In this document: positions 36,295 through 44,137 of the stretch, one piece after another
Numbering within the stretch: position 1 is the first letter of the stretch
Layout: each line of letters opens with the position of its first letter
NCBI GenBank assembly: GCA_964030785.1
Contig: OZ034968.1
Coordinates: 60,848,399 to 60,912,398 of the forward strand
Direction: 5' to 3'
Source of the DNA: Siderastrea siderea
Taxonomy: Eukaryota > Cnidaria > Anthozoa > Scleractinia > Rhizangiidae
Length of the DNA: 64,000 bases
Notes under the pieces: generated by a model
The model's database searches: none
What the model was told of the DNA's origin: nothing
Seen by the model: the letters and a program-made list of their open reading frames with translations, nothing else
Translations under genes and position numbers: made by a program

Positions 36295-36300
36295 TTTGGA
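36295..36300. other. Polinton target-site duplication, left
   Basis: TTTGGA, identical to 58311-58316 and present once at the empty site 17159-17164. Six-base duplications are the Polinton/Maverick hallmark. Confidence 0.95.
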
Positions 36301-36728
36301 AGTAGTAAAGTGGGCTCACTAGGGGTGGTTTGCCTCGTTTTGATGTTGTGGGGGGTTGCTAGGGTGGTTGCTAAGGAAGGGATAAACCGCAGACCATAGG
36401 GGGATTGGGGCCGGGACCAGGACAGGGGACGCGGGGATCCCCTGGTGAATGGTAGGTGAAATAACCGAAGTTGAGCATCGAGCAAGACACGCGCATGCGT
36501 CCATGTTTTTATTGTACCACAAGGTCAGGATGGTCTTTCTCTTATTATAGGTAAATGGTTTTGCTCCAAGTAGTAAGGGACAGCGATCTGGGTCATTGAA
36601 TGAAAAAGACCCACCCCCCTAACTTTTTAAACCAATGAGCAACTAGTGCCATGCCTTTTTATCATGTGATCACGGTCAAAAGAATGGACCAATGAGAGAA
36701 GGGGTCAAAGGTCACTTTGAGGTTGGGG

Positions 36729-36763
36729 GTCACGTGACCGGAAGTGGAATGAGGTCACGTGGT
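36729..36763. promoter_or_regulatory. E-box / ETS cluster in left TIR
   Basis: GTCACGTGAC (36729-36738) overlaps ACCGGAAGTG, an ETS/GABP-type site, and is followed by a second GTCACGTGG. The same cluster occurs inverted at ~57848-57885 in the right TIR. It lies on the 3' side of the zinc-ribbon gene, facing the terminus. These match USF/MITF-type and ETS consensus sites; function is inferred. Confidence 0.45.
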
Positions 36764-36849
36764 TTGGGTGGGAAAACCGCTGAGTTAGGGTTATAAGACC
36801 CAAAAAAGAGACAGAGTTTTTTCTTTTCAACGTGTTTAATAACAACAAC

Positions 36850-37188
36850 TCAGTTCTTTTTTTCAAGTGGTTCTGGCGCCACATCCGTGTCGGCTCCACT
36901 GAGAGGACATCGACCGCAACAAGTTTCGTCTGGTGGGATGATGCAACCGGCCTGGAGACAACTTGGACAGGGTTGATATTTCCAGGTGGTATCAGTGTTG
37001 ATGGGTAAGACTTGTCCGCAAATGTTGCAGGGATCTCGAATATCGTCTCGCTTGCACCAATGAAGAGAAGGAAAATCGATACCGGGTAGATCTTGGGAGG
37101 ATGTTTTGGGTTGGGTGATATGACAAGAGAAAGACCATCCTGGCCTTGTGGTACACAAAAAAAAGAAAAAACATGGACGCATGCGCAT
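36850..37188 (-). CDS. Zinc-ribbon protein in left TIR
   Basis: A 112-residue protein identical to the one at 57424-57762. The C-terminal half has a compact Cys pattern: CNIC, then CPSC, then C after six residues, then CCGRC, like a double zinc ribbon or small treble-clef domain. The N terminus is Phe-rich and unremarkable. The ATG (MRMRPC) is the first in frame, but splicing cannot be excluded. Because it sits entirely within the TIR, every element carries two copies, transcribed outward. It could be a regulatory or DNA-binding protein; I do not recognise the family. Confidence 0.6.
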   Translation of the reverse strand: MRMRPCFFFFLCTTRPGWSFSCHITQPKTSSQDLPGIDFPSLHWCKRDDIRDPCNICGQVLPINTDTTWKYQPCPSCLQAGCIIPPDETCCGRCPLSGADTDVAPEPLEKKN

Positions 37189-37224
37189 GACTTGGGTTAT
37201 TTCACCTACCAGCAGACCAGGAGG

Positions 37225-37790
37225 GAAAAAGGGATCGTGGGCTCCGATCAGAAAAGAGAGGACATTTCGTGACGCTTACATGACGTAGGTAAATAGCCCT
37301 CTGGCTAGGGTGGGAAACCGCTGACCAGTGATGAAAAAGGATCGCGGGCTCATTCAAGATGGCGGATGGAGGTCATGTGATTTTTGTTGGGAAACCGCTG
37401 ACCCGTGTTGGAAAAAAAAAGGATCGCGGGCTCAGATCAGAAAAGAGAGGACAATTACATAGGGAATACATAGGGTAATACATAGGGAATACATAGGGAA
37501 TACATAGGTAGTACATAGGGAATACATAGGGAATACATGGGGAATACATAGGGAATACATAGGGAATACATAGGGTAATACATAGGGAATACATAAGGAA
37601 TACATAGGGAATACATAGGGAATACATAGGGAAAAAGGGATCGCGGGCTCCGATCAGAAAAGAGAGGACATTTCGTGACGCTTACATGACGTAGGTAAAT
37701 AGCCCTCTGGCTAGGGTGGGAAACCGCTGACCAGTCGGGGGGAAAAATGGGGATCGCGGGCTCAGATCAGAAAAAAAAAGACGCCATGTT
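37225..37790. repeat. ~95-bp direct repeats with GATCGCGGGCTC
   Basis: The block GATC(A/G)CGGGCTCCGATCAGA ... GGTGGGAAACCGCTGACCAGT occurs at 37225-37328 and 37628-37735. Partial copies start at ~37422 and ~37752. The same series is inverted in the right TIR (56840-57390). It may be protein-binding or simply a terminal repeat array. Confidence 0.8.
37453..37633. repeat. ATACATAGGGA minisatellite, left TIR
   Basis: About 16 tandem 11-12-bp units of the form AATACATAGGG. The array is mirrored at 56970-57155. Its translated frames (MYSLCIPYVF-type) are repeat artefacts. Confidence 0.9.
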
Positions 37791-37805
37791 GAAATCAATG
37801 ACTTT

Positions 37806-37963
37806 TTAATCCTTTTCCTTGGGTGTGGTCACACGCGCCTCAACAGGGTGAAGGTGTGTCTTGGCAGGCGGCTCGATATCCGTAAGGGTAGGTTTGAAAG
37901 GTGGCAGGATCAATGACTCTCTTGTCGTACACCAACTGGTAACGCTTGTAATCCGGAAAGGTG
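37806..37963 (-). pseudogene. PolB 3'-end copy in left TIR
   Basis: Inverted duplicate of the last ~40 codons and stop of the polymerase gene (56638-56761 plus trailer), created because the TIR boundary lies inside the gene. It is not an independent gene. Confidence 0.85.
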
Positions 37964-37974
37964 ACGTGGGTGGA

Positions 37975-37985
37975 GCTATAAAAAG
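37975..37985 (+). promoter_or_regulatory. TATA box of the first capsid-like gene
   Basis: CTATAAAAAG lies ~30 bp before the ATG at 38013 and just inside the left TIR boundary. It is one of several TATAAA(A)G boxes that precede gene blocks in the element. Confidence 0.6.
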
Positions 37986-38012
37986 GCAACCATGGGCTAT
38001 TTTGTTGTCACC

Positions 38013-39064
38013 ATGAGTTTCTACATCACCCTCCTCAGTGATCAAGCACAAGGCACGGGGCAAAAATTTACCGCTAGACTTCCTCATTCACACTATCTGG
38101 TAGAAGATGATTGGGAAGCGGCTCTGGTTCATATCTCACACCCTGGTTTTAATCAACAATTGGAAGATCAAACCAAGCAGAATTGGACGCAAGAAGATAG
38201 TCAAAAACATTGGATGAAAACAGATATCAGATACATACCAAAACGTGGCGATGGAACGGCTCCCATTCAAGTCACCAAACAAATCCATTTACCGCCAGGG
38301 TATTACCACAATTTGAAAGAAGCATGGATCGCCATCGGTTATGAAATGGAAAAACAACACATGGAAGTCATGATGGATATAGCCAAAATGGACGTGGACG
38401 ATCTAGCGAAACGACAAGAACTAGCCACTCTCAACTTGGCTCAACCCTACGTGAAAATCGCCAATACCGGCGTCGCCCCCGAATTAGATTCGTTGTATGT
38501 ACTCATTCCAGCCAACATGCAATTTGAAATGGAATGGAAATTCGCTCAACTGATGGGACTTGTCAAATATGGAACGCCGACGCCGAGAATTGTCCAAGAA
38601 AAAATTATCTGGTGAAACATATCGTGGATTACGACGATCGACACAAATGGGAAGCAACCCTCGGTCCTGTCAACAAATATCCACCGCATGGCATCGTCTC
38701 TGTCAGCTTTACCCACCCCGATTTCGAGTACGAGTTGTTCTTGGGTCCGAATCTCAGTCGACAACCATTTCCCACCACGCAAACCGTCAAACCACAACAA
38801 GGACAACAACAACTCATGATTTACACGGATCTCGTCGCACAGAGTATTGTGGGAAATCAACAAAAAGGTTTTTTACGTGCCATGGATGCCGGCAATACCG
38901 ATCATCAGTTTGATACCACTGAACGGATGTATTTTCCTCTTGGTAAAACCATCTTTGACAGCATTGCCATTGACATTCAAACAGCCAATGGGCAGCCGGC
39001 TCCCTTCAAACAAGGCAACACCATCCTCACTCTTCAACTCTCCAGAAAAAGTCAACGGACATGA
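38013..39064 (+). pseudogene. Minor capsid-like paralogue 1, frameshifted
   Basis: Starts MSFYITLLSDQ, like the proteins at 43081 and 44138. It keeps their frame landmarks: FTARLPH near the start, a Trp-containing WEAALVHIS block, and a C-terminal block with YTDLVAQSIVG and GNTILTLQLSR. The frame (to 38615) is broken at a run of six A (38599-38604); the second half (~38605-39064) is in the -1 frame. The site does not fit a canonical -1 slippery heptamer, so an indel or sequencing error is likelier than programmed shifting. Expected role: a single jelly-roll penton/minor capsid protein, by analogy with other Polintons. Confidence 0.65.
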
Positions 39065-39255
39065 CGTTTTATTTTTTTTTTCATGTTCAGTTTTTATGGG
39101 ACATTTTATTGTGAGTCAAGGCTGCTGTGAGTCAAGACAAATTATTTATGATGAACGTGCAAAACCAGTGTTGTCAGTTTTTTAAAATTTTTTAATTAAA
39201 AGAGTTGATGTTTTTTACAAATGGTTGTCCGTGTCCATCTCTTGCCACGCGGGTC

Positions 39256-39436
39256 TTAGGAAAAATTGAAAAGCTATGTACAATTGAAAACTACAAATTG
39301 AAAGGCTATGTACAGATTGAAAAAATAAAAAAAAAGCTATCTACCATGGAAAAAGTAAAATCTAAAAAATTGAAAAGCTATGTACAATCGGAAAAAAAAT
39401 AAAAACTAAAAATTGAAAAAAGCTATGTACAATCAC
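39256..39436. repeat. AAAAGCTATGTACAAT repeats between convergent genes
   Basis: Five degenerate copies of AAAAGCTATGTACAAT separated by A-rich sequence, lying between the convergent 3' ends of the capsid paralogue (39064) and the SLOG gene (39433). Confidence 0.75.
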
Positions 39437-40128
39437 AAATGAAAGTCTTCGAGTTCCAGGCGTAATTGATCGATGTTCTCGGGTAGACAGAAGGTGCGAT
39501 TGAATAAGGCTTGAATTTCTTCTCGGGTTTGGTTGTCGAGATCACGCGATCCTACCACGGCACTGCTTTGATGAAGGGTCGGCTTTTTGGGACCCCAAGG
39601 GACAAATTGACTGCCAGTGACCAGGGTGGCGGCATTCTCGTTGACTTGGTAGTAATGGTCCGAGCGGTACCACGATTGACTGGGCATATCAAAGAGATAG
39701 ACGGGTTTGCCTTGATCCAACGCCAATTGCACAGTCCAACCGGTGCCTCCTTTCACGCGTTTTTTATCCTGTTCCAAGATGCCAAACGCATAGAGGGTAT
39801 GTGCTTTTTTGGCAATTTGATAATTGCGTTGCAGCAATTGCAGGGTGTAAAAATGACTCGGCATCCGTTTCCCTAGTTTCTCAGCCGCCTGGTGAAGATG
39901 CGGGTTGGCCAGCATGAGGACTTCCACGGTGGACGGGGTGATCAAGGTGGCTCGAGGATGGTTAGGGGGTACCAGGACTTCCACTTGCATCCCAAACTGT
40001 TTGGCCAATTGTTCGACGAGTTCATCGGTGCCTCGGGCTCCCCCGGTGTACACCACATGGCCATGACCCATGTGGAGTTCCATGGCCTCAAGATCTTGTT
40101 CTCCAATCATGTCGATGTCGGGGGGCAT
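39433..40128 (-). CDS. SLOG-fold nucleotide-binding protein
   Basis: A 231-residue protein with the Rossmann-like SLOG (LOG/DprA/YspA-type) signature: GGARGTDE (29-36), RNYQIAKKA (101-109) and GGTGWTVQLALD (127-138). These loops bind nucleotide-derived ligands in the superfamily. The usual first motif, AVVGSRD, appears at the C terminus (190-196) instead of before GGARG, suggesting circular permutation. Its start overlaps the 3' end of the ORF at 40107-40337 by 22 nt; a run of six G (40120-40125) at the overlap could join the two by a one-base change. It is the only long minus-strand gene in the left half and diverges from the GRF-finger gene. It is not part of the core Polinton set, so it is cargo, possibly a sensor or enzyme in conflict with host or competitors. 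Domain call confident, role inferred. Confidence 0.75.
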   Translation of the reverse strand: MPPDIDMIGEQDLEAMELHMGHGHVVYTGGARGTDELVEQLAKQFGMQVEVLVPPNHPRATLITPSTVEVLMLANPHLHQAAEKLGKRMPSHFYTLQLLQRNYQIAKKAHTLYAFGILEQDKKRVKGGTGWTVQLALDQGKPVYLFDMPSQSWYRSDHYYQVNENAATLVTGSQFVPWGPKKPTLHQSSAVVGSRDLDNQTREEIQALFNRTFCLPENIDQLRLELEDFHL

Positions 40129-40337
40129 GCGTTGGGAAATACGTAGCCGGTGTCAGGTCCCACAATCACTAGAATCTCGGCGGCGGTCAACCCTAAGGCC
40201 AAAGCAAAATCAATGAGATGGTGATCACGGCACTGTTGGAACGTGAATCCCGCGGCCAGACCTCGTTTGACCCGTTCGGCCAAATAGTCGTTGGTCGAAG
40301 CAAAGTCCTCCCGCTTGAGATCTTGGTAGTAGTCCAT
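40107..40337 (-). CDS. Small helical ORF, possible N-terminal part of SLOG protein
   Basis: 76 residues from the ATG at 40335-40337 (MDYYQDLKRED). It is predicted helical, with an Ala/Leu-rich FALALGLTAAEIL stretch that could be a helix-turn-helix-like module. It ends 22 nt inside the SLOG ORF in another frame, across a six-base homopolymer. Either it is translated separately and coupled, or the two form one protein of about 300 residues broken by an indel. No family recognised. Confidence 0.5.
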   Translation of the reverse strand: MDYYQDLKREDFASTNDYLAERVKRGLAAGFTFQQCRDHHLIDFALALGLTAAEILVIVGPDTGYVFPNACPPTST

Positions 40338-40387
40338 CCGCTTTGGAATGACAAGTCGGGGGACCCAGGGAGCTCCTTAAATAGGAA

Positions 40388-40510
40388 CAGCGGACCAATG
40401 GGAAGAAGAGAGGACCAGGTCATGACAAGCTGACCAATGGGAACACGAGAGCTCCTTATAGGGTCATGACAAGCTGACCAATGGGAGCCAAGGGTCATGG
40501 GTATAAAAAG
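40388..40510. promoter_or_regulatory. Divergent promoter with CCAAT boxes and TATA
   Basis: Three GACCAATGGGA elements (CCAAT at 40395, 40434, 40478), two of them within the direct repeat GGTCATGACAAGCTGACC, then TATAAAAAG at 40502-40510, 34 bp before the ATG of the GRF gene. On the other strand CTATAAGGAG (~40453) could serve the SLOG-side gene. The spacing is typical of Pol II core promoters. Confidence 0.6.
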
Positions 40511-40543
40511 CCAGGCAGCGTGGAGTGACATATCTTTAGCACG

Positions 40544-41470
40544 ATGTCCGTCGATGTGTCTCCAGTGAGTTATCCAGGTCGGAAGAGAAAATCAACCAAA
40601 AGCGTTCCCCCTGAGGAGAAGAAGAAGAAGAATGACCCGGTAGTGACGCCTGAGGACTGTGATCCTGTGGTCCGCGAGGTGGTGGAAGACACCCGAGCTG
40701 CTGTGGAAGACATGATGAAAGAATTGAATGACATGGTGGAGCAAACCATCCAAACATCCCCGCCTGAATTCATGGTGACGAACGTGTATGACAAAGCCCA
40801 AGACCTTCTTGCGCCCAGTTTGGTGGACACTATGGTATGTCCTTGCCATAACGTGCGTTTGGAGGCACGTCAATCTCAAAAGGGTTGGAAGTATGTGAAA
40901 TGTCCCATGCAACCGTGTTTGCTGTTTTGTGGTCAAGATCAAGCCCCCAACTATATGAAAGCCGTGTATAGTCAACCTCATCCAGAAGTGTTGGACATGT
41001 GGAGTGGTTTGCAGTGCTTTTGCCGTGAACCCGCCACGCTGCAACAGAGTCATTCCACCCAGAACCCCGATCGATTGTATGTGAGCTGTTCCAAGAAAAA
41101 GTGTGACTTCTTTCGGTGGGCCGATCAACCCATGGGTCCCAAGTACTGGAGTTGGTTTCATGACCATCCCCCCAAAAAAGCCGACGCACTCGCCGAACCA
41201 CCGTTGTCCACCCGTGATGCTCAAGGGTATCCCAAGCGTGGGGTAGACATCCCAGGCCCTCCACCCCGAGTGAGAAGGAAAGAGGACGTGGAACGAGACC
41301 GTCCCTTGACAGACTATGAGAAACAGTTGTTGCGAGAAATTCAAGATCTCAAGAACCGTCAAGAAATGATGGTAGCCCCAGCTCCACCGCCCCCCAAGTA
41401 CAGTGACAGTGTAGAGAACTGGCAGAAAGGTTTAGAGACTGTCACCTATGACGGTCGTGGTCTATTTTAA
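40544..41470 (+). CDS. Twin GRF-type zinc-finger protein
   Basis: A 308-residue protein. A basic N terminus (GRKRKSTKS, EEKKKKN) looks like a nuclear signal, followed by a predicted coiled coil (~40-70). Two zinc modules follow: C99/C101/C120/C125 and C158/C160/C182/C187. The second has the GRF-finger ending CDFFRWAD. GRF fingers bind single-stranded nucleic acid in topoisomerase III, NEIL3 and APE2. The C-terminal third is Pro-rich with a short coiled coil. Suggested role: a nucleic-acid-binding factor in element replication or expression. The TATA box at 40502 supports the start. Family name certain only for the second finger. Confidence 0.65.
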   Translation: MSVDVSPVSYPGRKRKSTKSVPPEEKKKKNDPVVTPEDCDPVVREVVEDTRAAVEDMMKELNDMVEQTIQTSPPEFMVTNVYDKAQDLLAPSLVDTMVCPCHNVRLEARQSQKGWKYVKCPMQPCLLFCGQDQAPNYMKAVYSQPHPEVLDMWSGLQCFCREPATLQQSHSTQNPDRLYVSCSKKKCDFFRWADQPMGPKYWSWFHDHPPKKADALAEPPLSTRDAQGYPKRGVDIPGPPPRVRRKEDVERDRPLTDYEKQLLREIQDLKNRQEMMVAPAPPPPKYSDSVENWQKGLETVTYDGRGLF

Positions 41471-41575
41471 GAAAAAGAGAAAAAAAAAAGAAAGCGGGTC
41501 CGGAAAAAGAGCATGATCGGTCGGGGCGCCGGCATTTTCCAAAATACGCACGTTCTTTTGATAACATGACCTGTC

Positions 41576-41583
41576 TATAAAGG
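41576..41583 (+). promoter_or_regulatory. TATA box before 41615 gene and integrase
   Basis: TATAAAGG 32-39 bp before the ATG at 41615, again consistent with a Pol II core promoter serving the integrase block. Confidence 0.5.
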
Positions 41584-41614
41584 TAGATGTGGTACGAATA
41601 AAATTAGTTTGACC

Positions 41615-41986
41615 ATGGAGTCAGTGTGGTTGTGTTATGCGTGGGAGGGTCTCTTGTCTCTGGTGCAATGGCAATGCCATCAAACCCTTTGCCAAATGTT
41701 ATATGACCACCAACCGGGCGCCAAAATCCCCATTCCCCCTTGTCCCGAGGACACGCATCCTCTCCACGTCTTTGAAGAAACCCATGTGGACCTCAACCTG
41801 TATCGATGGGTGGTGTTTGTCTTATGGTTAAAAGCCCACCCGAACGCGTGGCGATGGTATCGCATCATTCAAAAGGCGCATCCCAACACCGTCCCTTCCA
41901 TACCGACCTTGTGGGATGAGTGCCAGAACGTATGGCACCTCGAAAGACCAAACGAACCAAACTCGATGTCTCGCAATCATGGTTGA
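41615..41986 (+). CDS. Hypothetical 123-residue protein upstream of integrase
   Basis: Starts at the ATG at 41615 (MESVWLCYAWEGL), 39 bp after a TATA box. It is Trp/His-rich and probably helical (LYRWVVFVLWLKAHPNAWRWYRII). Its 3' end overlaps the integrase start by 55 nt in another frame, a compact viral-style arrangement. I recognise no family and no transmembrane segment is certain. Confidence 0.55.
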   Translation: MESVWLCYAWEGLLSLVQWQCHQTLCQMLYDHQPGAKIPIPPCPEDTHPLHVFEETHVDLNLYRWVVFVLWLKAHPNAWRWYRIIQKAHPNTVPSIPTLWDECQNVWHLERPNEPNSMSRNHG

Positions 41987-43077
41987 ACCGTTACCACGAT
42001 CCTCGAGCCCCCGGCAGTTTAGGAGGCGTGCAACGGTTTGCCAAGGCCCATCAGATTCCTTTGAAAAAAGCCCAACGGGTCTTGGAGCGGGATTTGGCCT
42101 ACACCTTGCATAAACCACGACGTCGTCGTTTTCCCACCGTACCCGTGATCGTGGGAGGATTAGATGATCAATGGGTCGCGGATTTAGTGGAAGTGCAACC
42201 GTTGGCTAAGTATAATCGGGGTATACGATACTTGTTGACCGTCGTGGATGTGTTGTCCAAGTATGCGTGGGTACAACCGTTGAAAGACAAAACCGGGGTG
42301 GCGTTGGTTCATGCCTTTGACAAGATTTTGAAAGGACGACGTCACCCTAATCGATTGCAAACGGATCGAGGGAAGGAATTTTATAATCGGACCTTTCAAC
42401 GATGGCTTGACGAGCAAGGCATTCAACATTTTTCGACGGAAGGGGATGCGAAAGCCAGTATAGTGGAACGATTTAACCGCACCTTGAAAGAACGTTTGTA
42501 TCGTTATTTTACCGCCGCCAACACCTTACGCTTTGACGATGTCTTACCCGAGTTGGTGCAAGGCTATAATGCCACCCGTCATCGAAGTATTGGTATGGCC
42601 CCTCAAGACGTGACATGGGACAACGAAGAAGCCGTGTGGAAACGATTGTACAGCAAACGATTGAAAGGCCGGAAAAAACCTAAATTCAAAGTCGGAGATC
42701 GTGTACGTCTCAATAAGATTCATCGTACCTTTGAAAAAGGGTATCTACCCGGTTGGACCGAAGAAGTGTTTGTGGTGCATCGTGTGGTCCCGGGACCCGT
42801 GCCCACGTATAAGATTCACGAATGGGATGATACCCCCGTCCAAGGTACGTTTTATGAAGAGGATTTACAAAAAGTCCATGTATCCGACGTGTTTCGGATC
42901 GAAAAGGTACTTAAGCGACAAAAAGATCGTTGGTTGGTCAAGTGGAAAGGGTGGCCAGACAAGTACAATAGTTGGATAGCAAGCCAAGACGTGACGTCTC
43001 TCCAACCACCCAAGAGGAAAAAGACAAGCCCACCCAAAGAGACAAGTCCCCCCAAAAGACGACGACGACGTGACTAA
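41932..43077 (+). CDS. Polinton integrase with chromodomain
   Basis: A 381-residue retroviral-type integrase that would insert the linear element and generate the 6-bp duplication. The rve core has Asp84 (WVADLVEV), Asp145 (LQTDRGKEF) and Glu179 (SIVERFNRT). An SH3-like basic segment (FKVGDRVRL) follows, then a C-terminal chromodomain (FRIEKVLKR ... WLVKWKGWP ... NSWI, ~320-350), which may read histone marks for target choice. The tail is Lys/Arg-rich. The ATG at 41932 gives MAPRKTKRTK; an upstream GTG is unlikely in eukaryotes. The frame is intact. Confidence 0.95.
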   Translation: MAPRKTKRTKLDVSQSWLNRYHDPRAPGSLGGVQRFAKAHQIPLKKAQRVLERDLAYTLHKPRRRRFPTVPVIVGGLDDQWVADLVEVQPLAKYNRGIRYLLTVVDVLSKYAWVQPLKDKTGVALVHAFDKILKGRRHPNRLQTDRGKEFYNRTFQRWLDEQGIQHFSTEGDAKASIVERFNRTLKERLYRYFTAANTLRFDDVLPELVQGYNATRHRSIGMAPQDVTWDNEEAVWKRLYSKRLKGRKKPKFKVGDRVRLNKIHRTFEKGYLPGWTEEVFVVHRVVPGPVPTYKIHEWDDTPVQGTFYEEDLQKVHVSDVFRIEKVLKRQKDRWLVKWKGWPDKYNSWIASQDVTSLQPPKRKKTSPPKETSPPKRRRRRD

Positions 43078-43080
43078 ACA

Positions 43081-44124
43081 ATGACGTTCGTCCCCAACTC
43101 TTCGTTTTACGTGACGTTGATGAGTCATGCGAGTACCAAAGAGTTTCCTGGGAACAAGAGTCATCATTTCAGAAACCGATTGCCTAAACCTATCCGATTT
43201 GTGGGACGAGGATGGATGGTGGGTATGGTGAGTTTATCCTTACCCATCATTCCAGTGATAGCGGAAGAAGGAGGAGTGGGCGATTCCCATCCTCTGTTGT
43301 ATGTACGATGGCACGAACGGGTGTATACCAAAGACGATCAAGGGAACGATCGCTGGTACCATGAACGTCGCGAATTCACTGTCTACGGTCGAGATATGAG
43401 AAAGGAGATGGCCTCGTCGACGGGATCGCACTTTTTTCATCAACTGGTGTACCGTTACGAGCAAAGCCGTGCGAAACAAACCGCCCCCAAAAACAAATGG
43501 GCGGAGGACAATGGCATCAAATTGTATCCGACCTTTGAATGGACCTCCGAAGGGGATTTGTTGTTGAATACCACCAATGTGGATTACAAACGACAAGTAG
43601 CGCACGTGTCATGGGGCAGAACCTTGGCCCTGAGAATGGGATGGATTGAACAAGTGTCCCCCGGCCAGTATCGATTGGGTCCGAATCTCTTGCAAGAATT
43701 TCAAGGCATTTCCACCATTCCTACCCCGACGGATGTCCGCGATACCAGCAACAAGCCCATCTTTTGGAAAGTGGAGGGGGATTATCTGAAGTTGAGTCTA
43801 TCGTGCCCTTGGCGGTTTGTGAATTTGAACAAGACCTTTCGTCCCTCGTTGGAATTTCCCTCCACGCGTCCTTTGCACGTGTATTGTGATGTAGGGACCA
43901 GCAGCATGGTAGGGGGTCGCATCACGGATCTCTTACGAGAAATCAAGTACCAGCCTCAAAACACCACCCACTTTGAACCTCGACATATTCAATATGTCCC
44001 AGTACGCAATGAAGTGGTAGAAATCGTGGAAACCCAGATGGCCGAAACCAATGGGGATCTGGTGAAATTTGGTGAAGGGCGTACCATCCTGACCCTCCAC
44101 TTTAAAAGGGAAGTCGTGGTGTGA
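43081..44124 (+). CDS. Probable minor capsid (penton-like) paralogue 2
   Basis: A 347-residue protein starting four bases after the integrase stop. The N-terminal pattern SFYVTLMSHAS ... LPKP ... GWMVGMVSLSLP and C-terminal pattern HVYCDVGTSSMVGGR, LLREI, FGEGRTILTLHF are shared with 38013-39064 and 44138-45163. This MSFYVTLPS-type family accompanies the major capsid gene in invertebrate Polintons. By size and context it is best read as a single jelly-roll penton/minor capsid protein, though a spike or fibre role is possible. No signal peptide or TM segment. Confidence 0.65.
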   Translation: MTFVPNSSFYVTLMSHASTKEFPGNKSHHFRNRLPKPIRFVGRGWMVGMVSLSLPIIPVIAEEGGVGDSHPLLYVRWHERVYTKDDQGNDRWYHERREFTVYGRDMRKEMASSTGSHFFHQLVYRYEQSRAKQTAPKNKWAEDNGIKLYPTFEWTSEGDLLLNTTNVDYKRQVAHVSWGRTLALRMGWIEQVSPGQYRLGPNLLQEFQGISTIPTPTDVRDTSNKPIFWKVEGDYLKLSLSCPWRFVNLNKTFRPSLEFPSTRPLHVYCDVGTSSMVGGRITDLLREIKYQPQNTTHFEPRHIQYVPVRNEVVEIVETQMAETNGDLVKFGEGRTILTLHFKREVVV

Positions 44125-44137
44125 AGAAGAAGACAAA

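Larger units (their letters stand above)
36301..37963. repeat. Polinton terminal inverted repeat, left
   Basis: About 1663 bp, complementary to 56638-58310 with only scattered mismatches. It contains the zinc-ribbon gene, minisatellite, CACGTG/ETS sites and an inverted copy of the 3' end of the polymerase gene. Similarity ends at CACCTTTCCGG (complement at 37961-37963). Confidence 0.93.

Noticed and set aside
37373..37627. MYSLCIPYVF-type repeat proteins in both TIRs
   Set aside because: Translation of the ATACATAGGGA minisatellite; low complexity, no start context.
40592..41362. 256-residue minus frame under the GRF-finger gene
   Set aside because: Antisense shadow of a gene with a TATA box and zinc-finger motifs.
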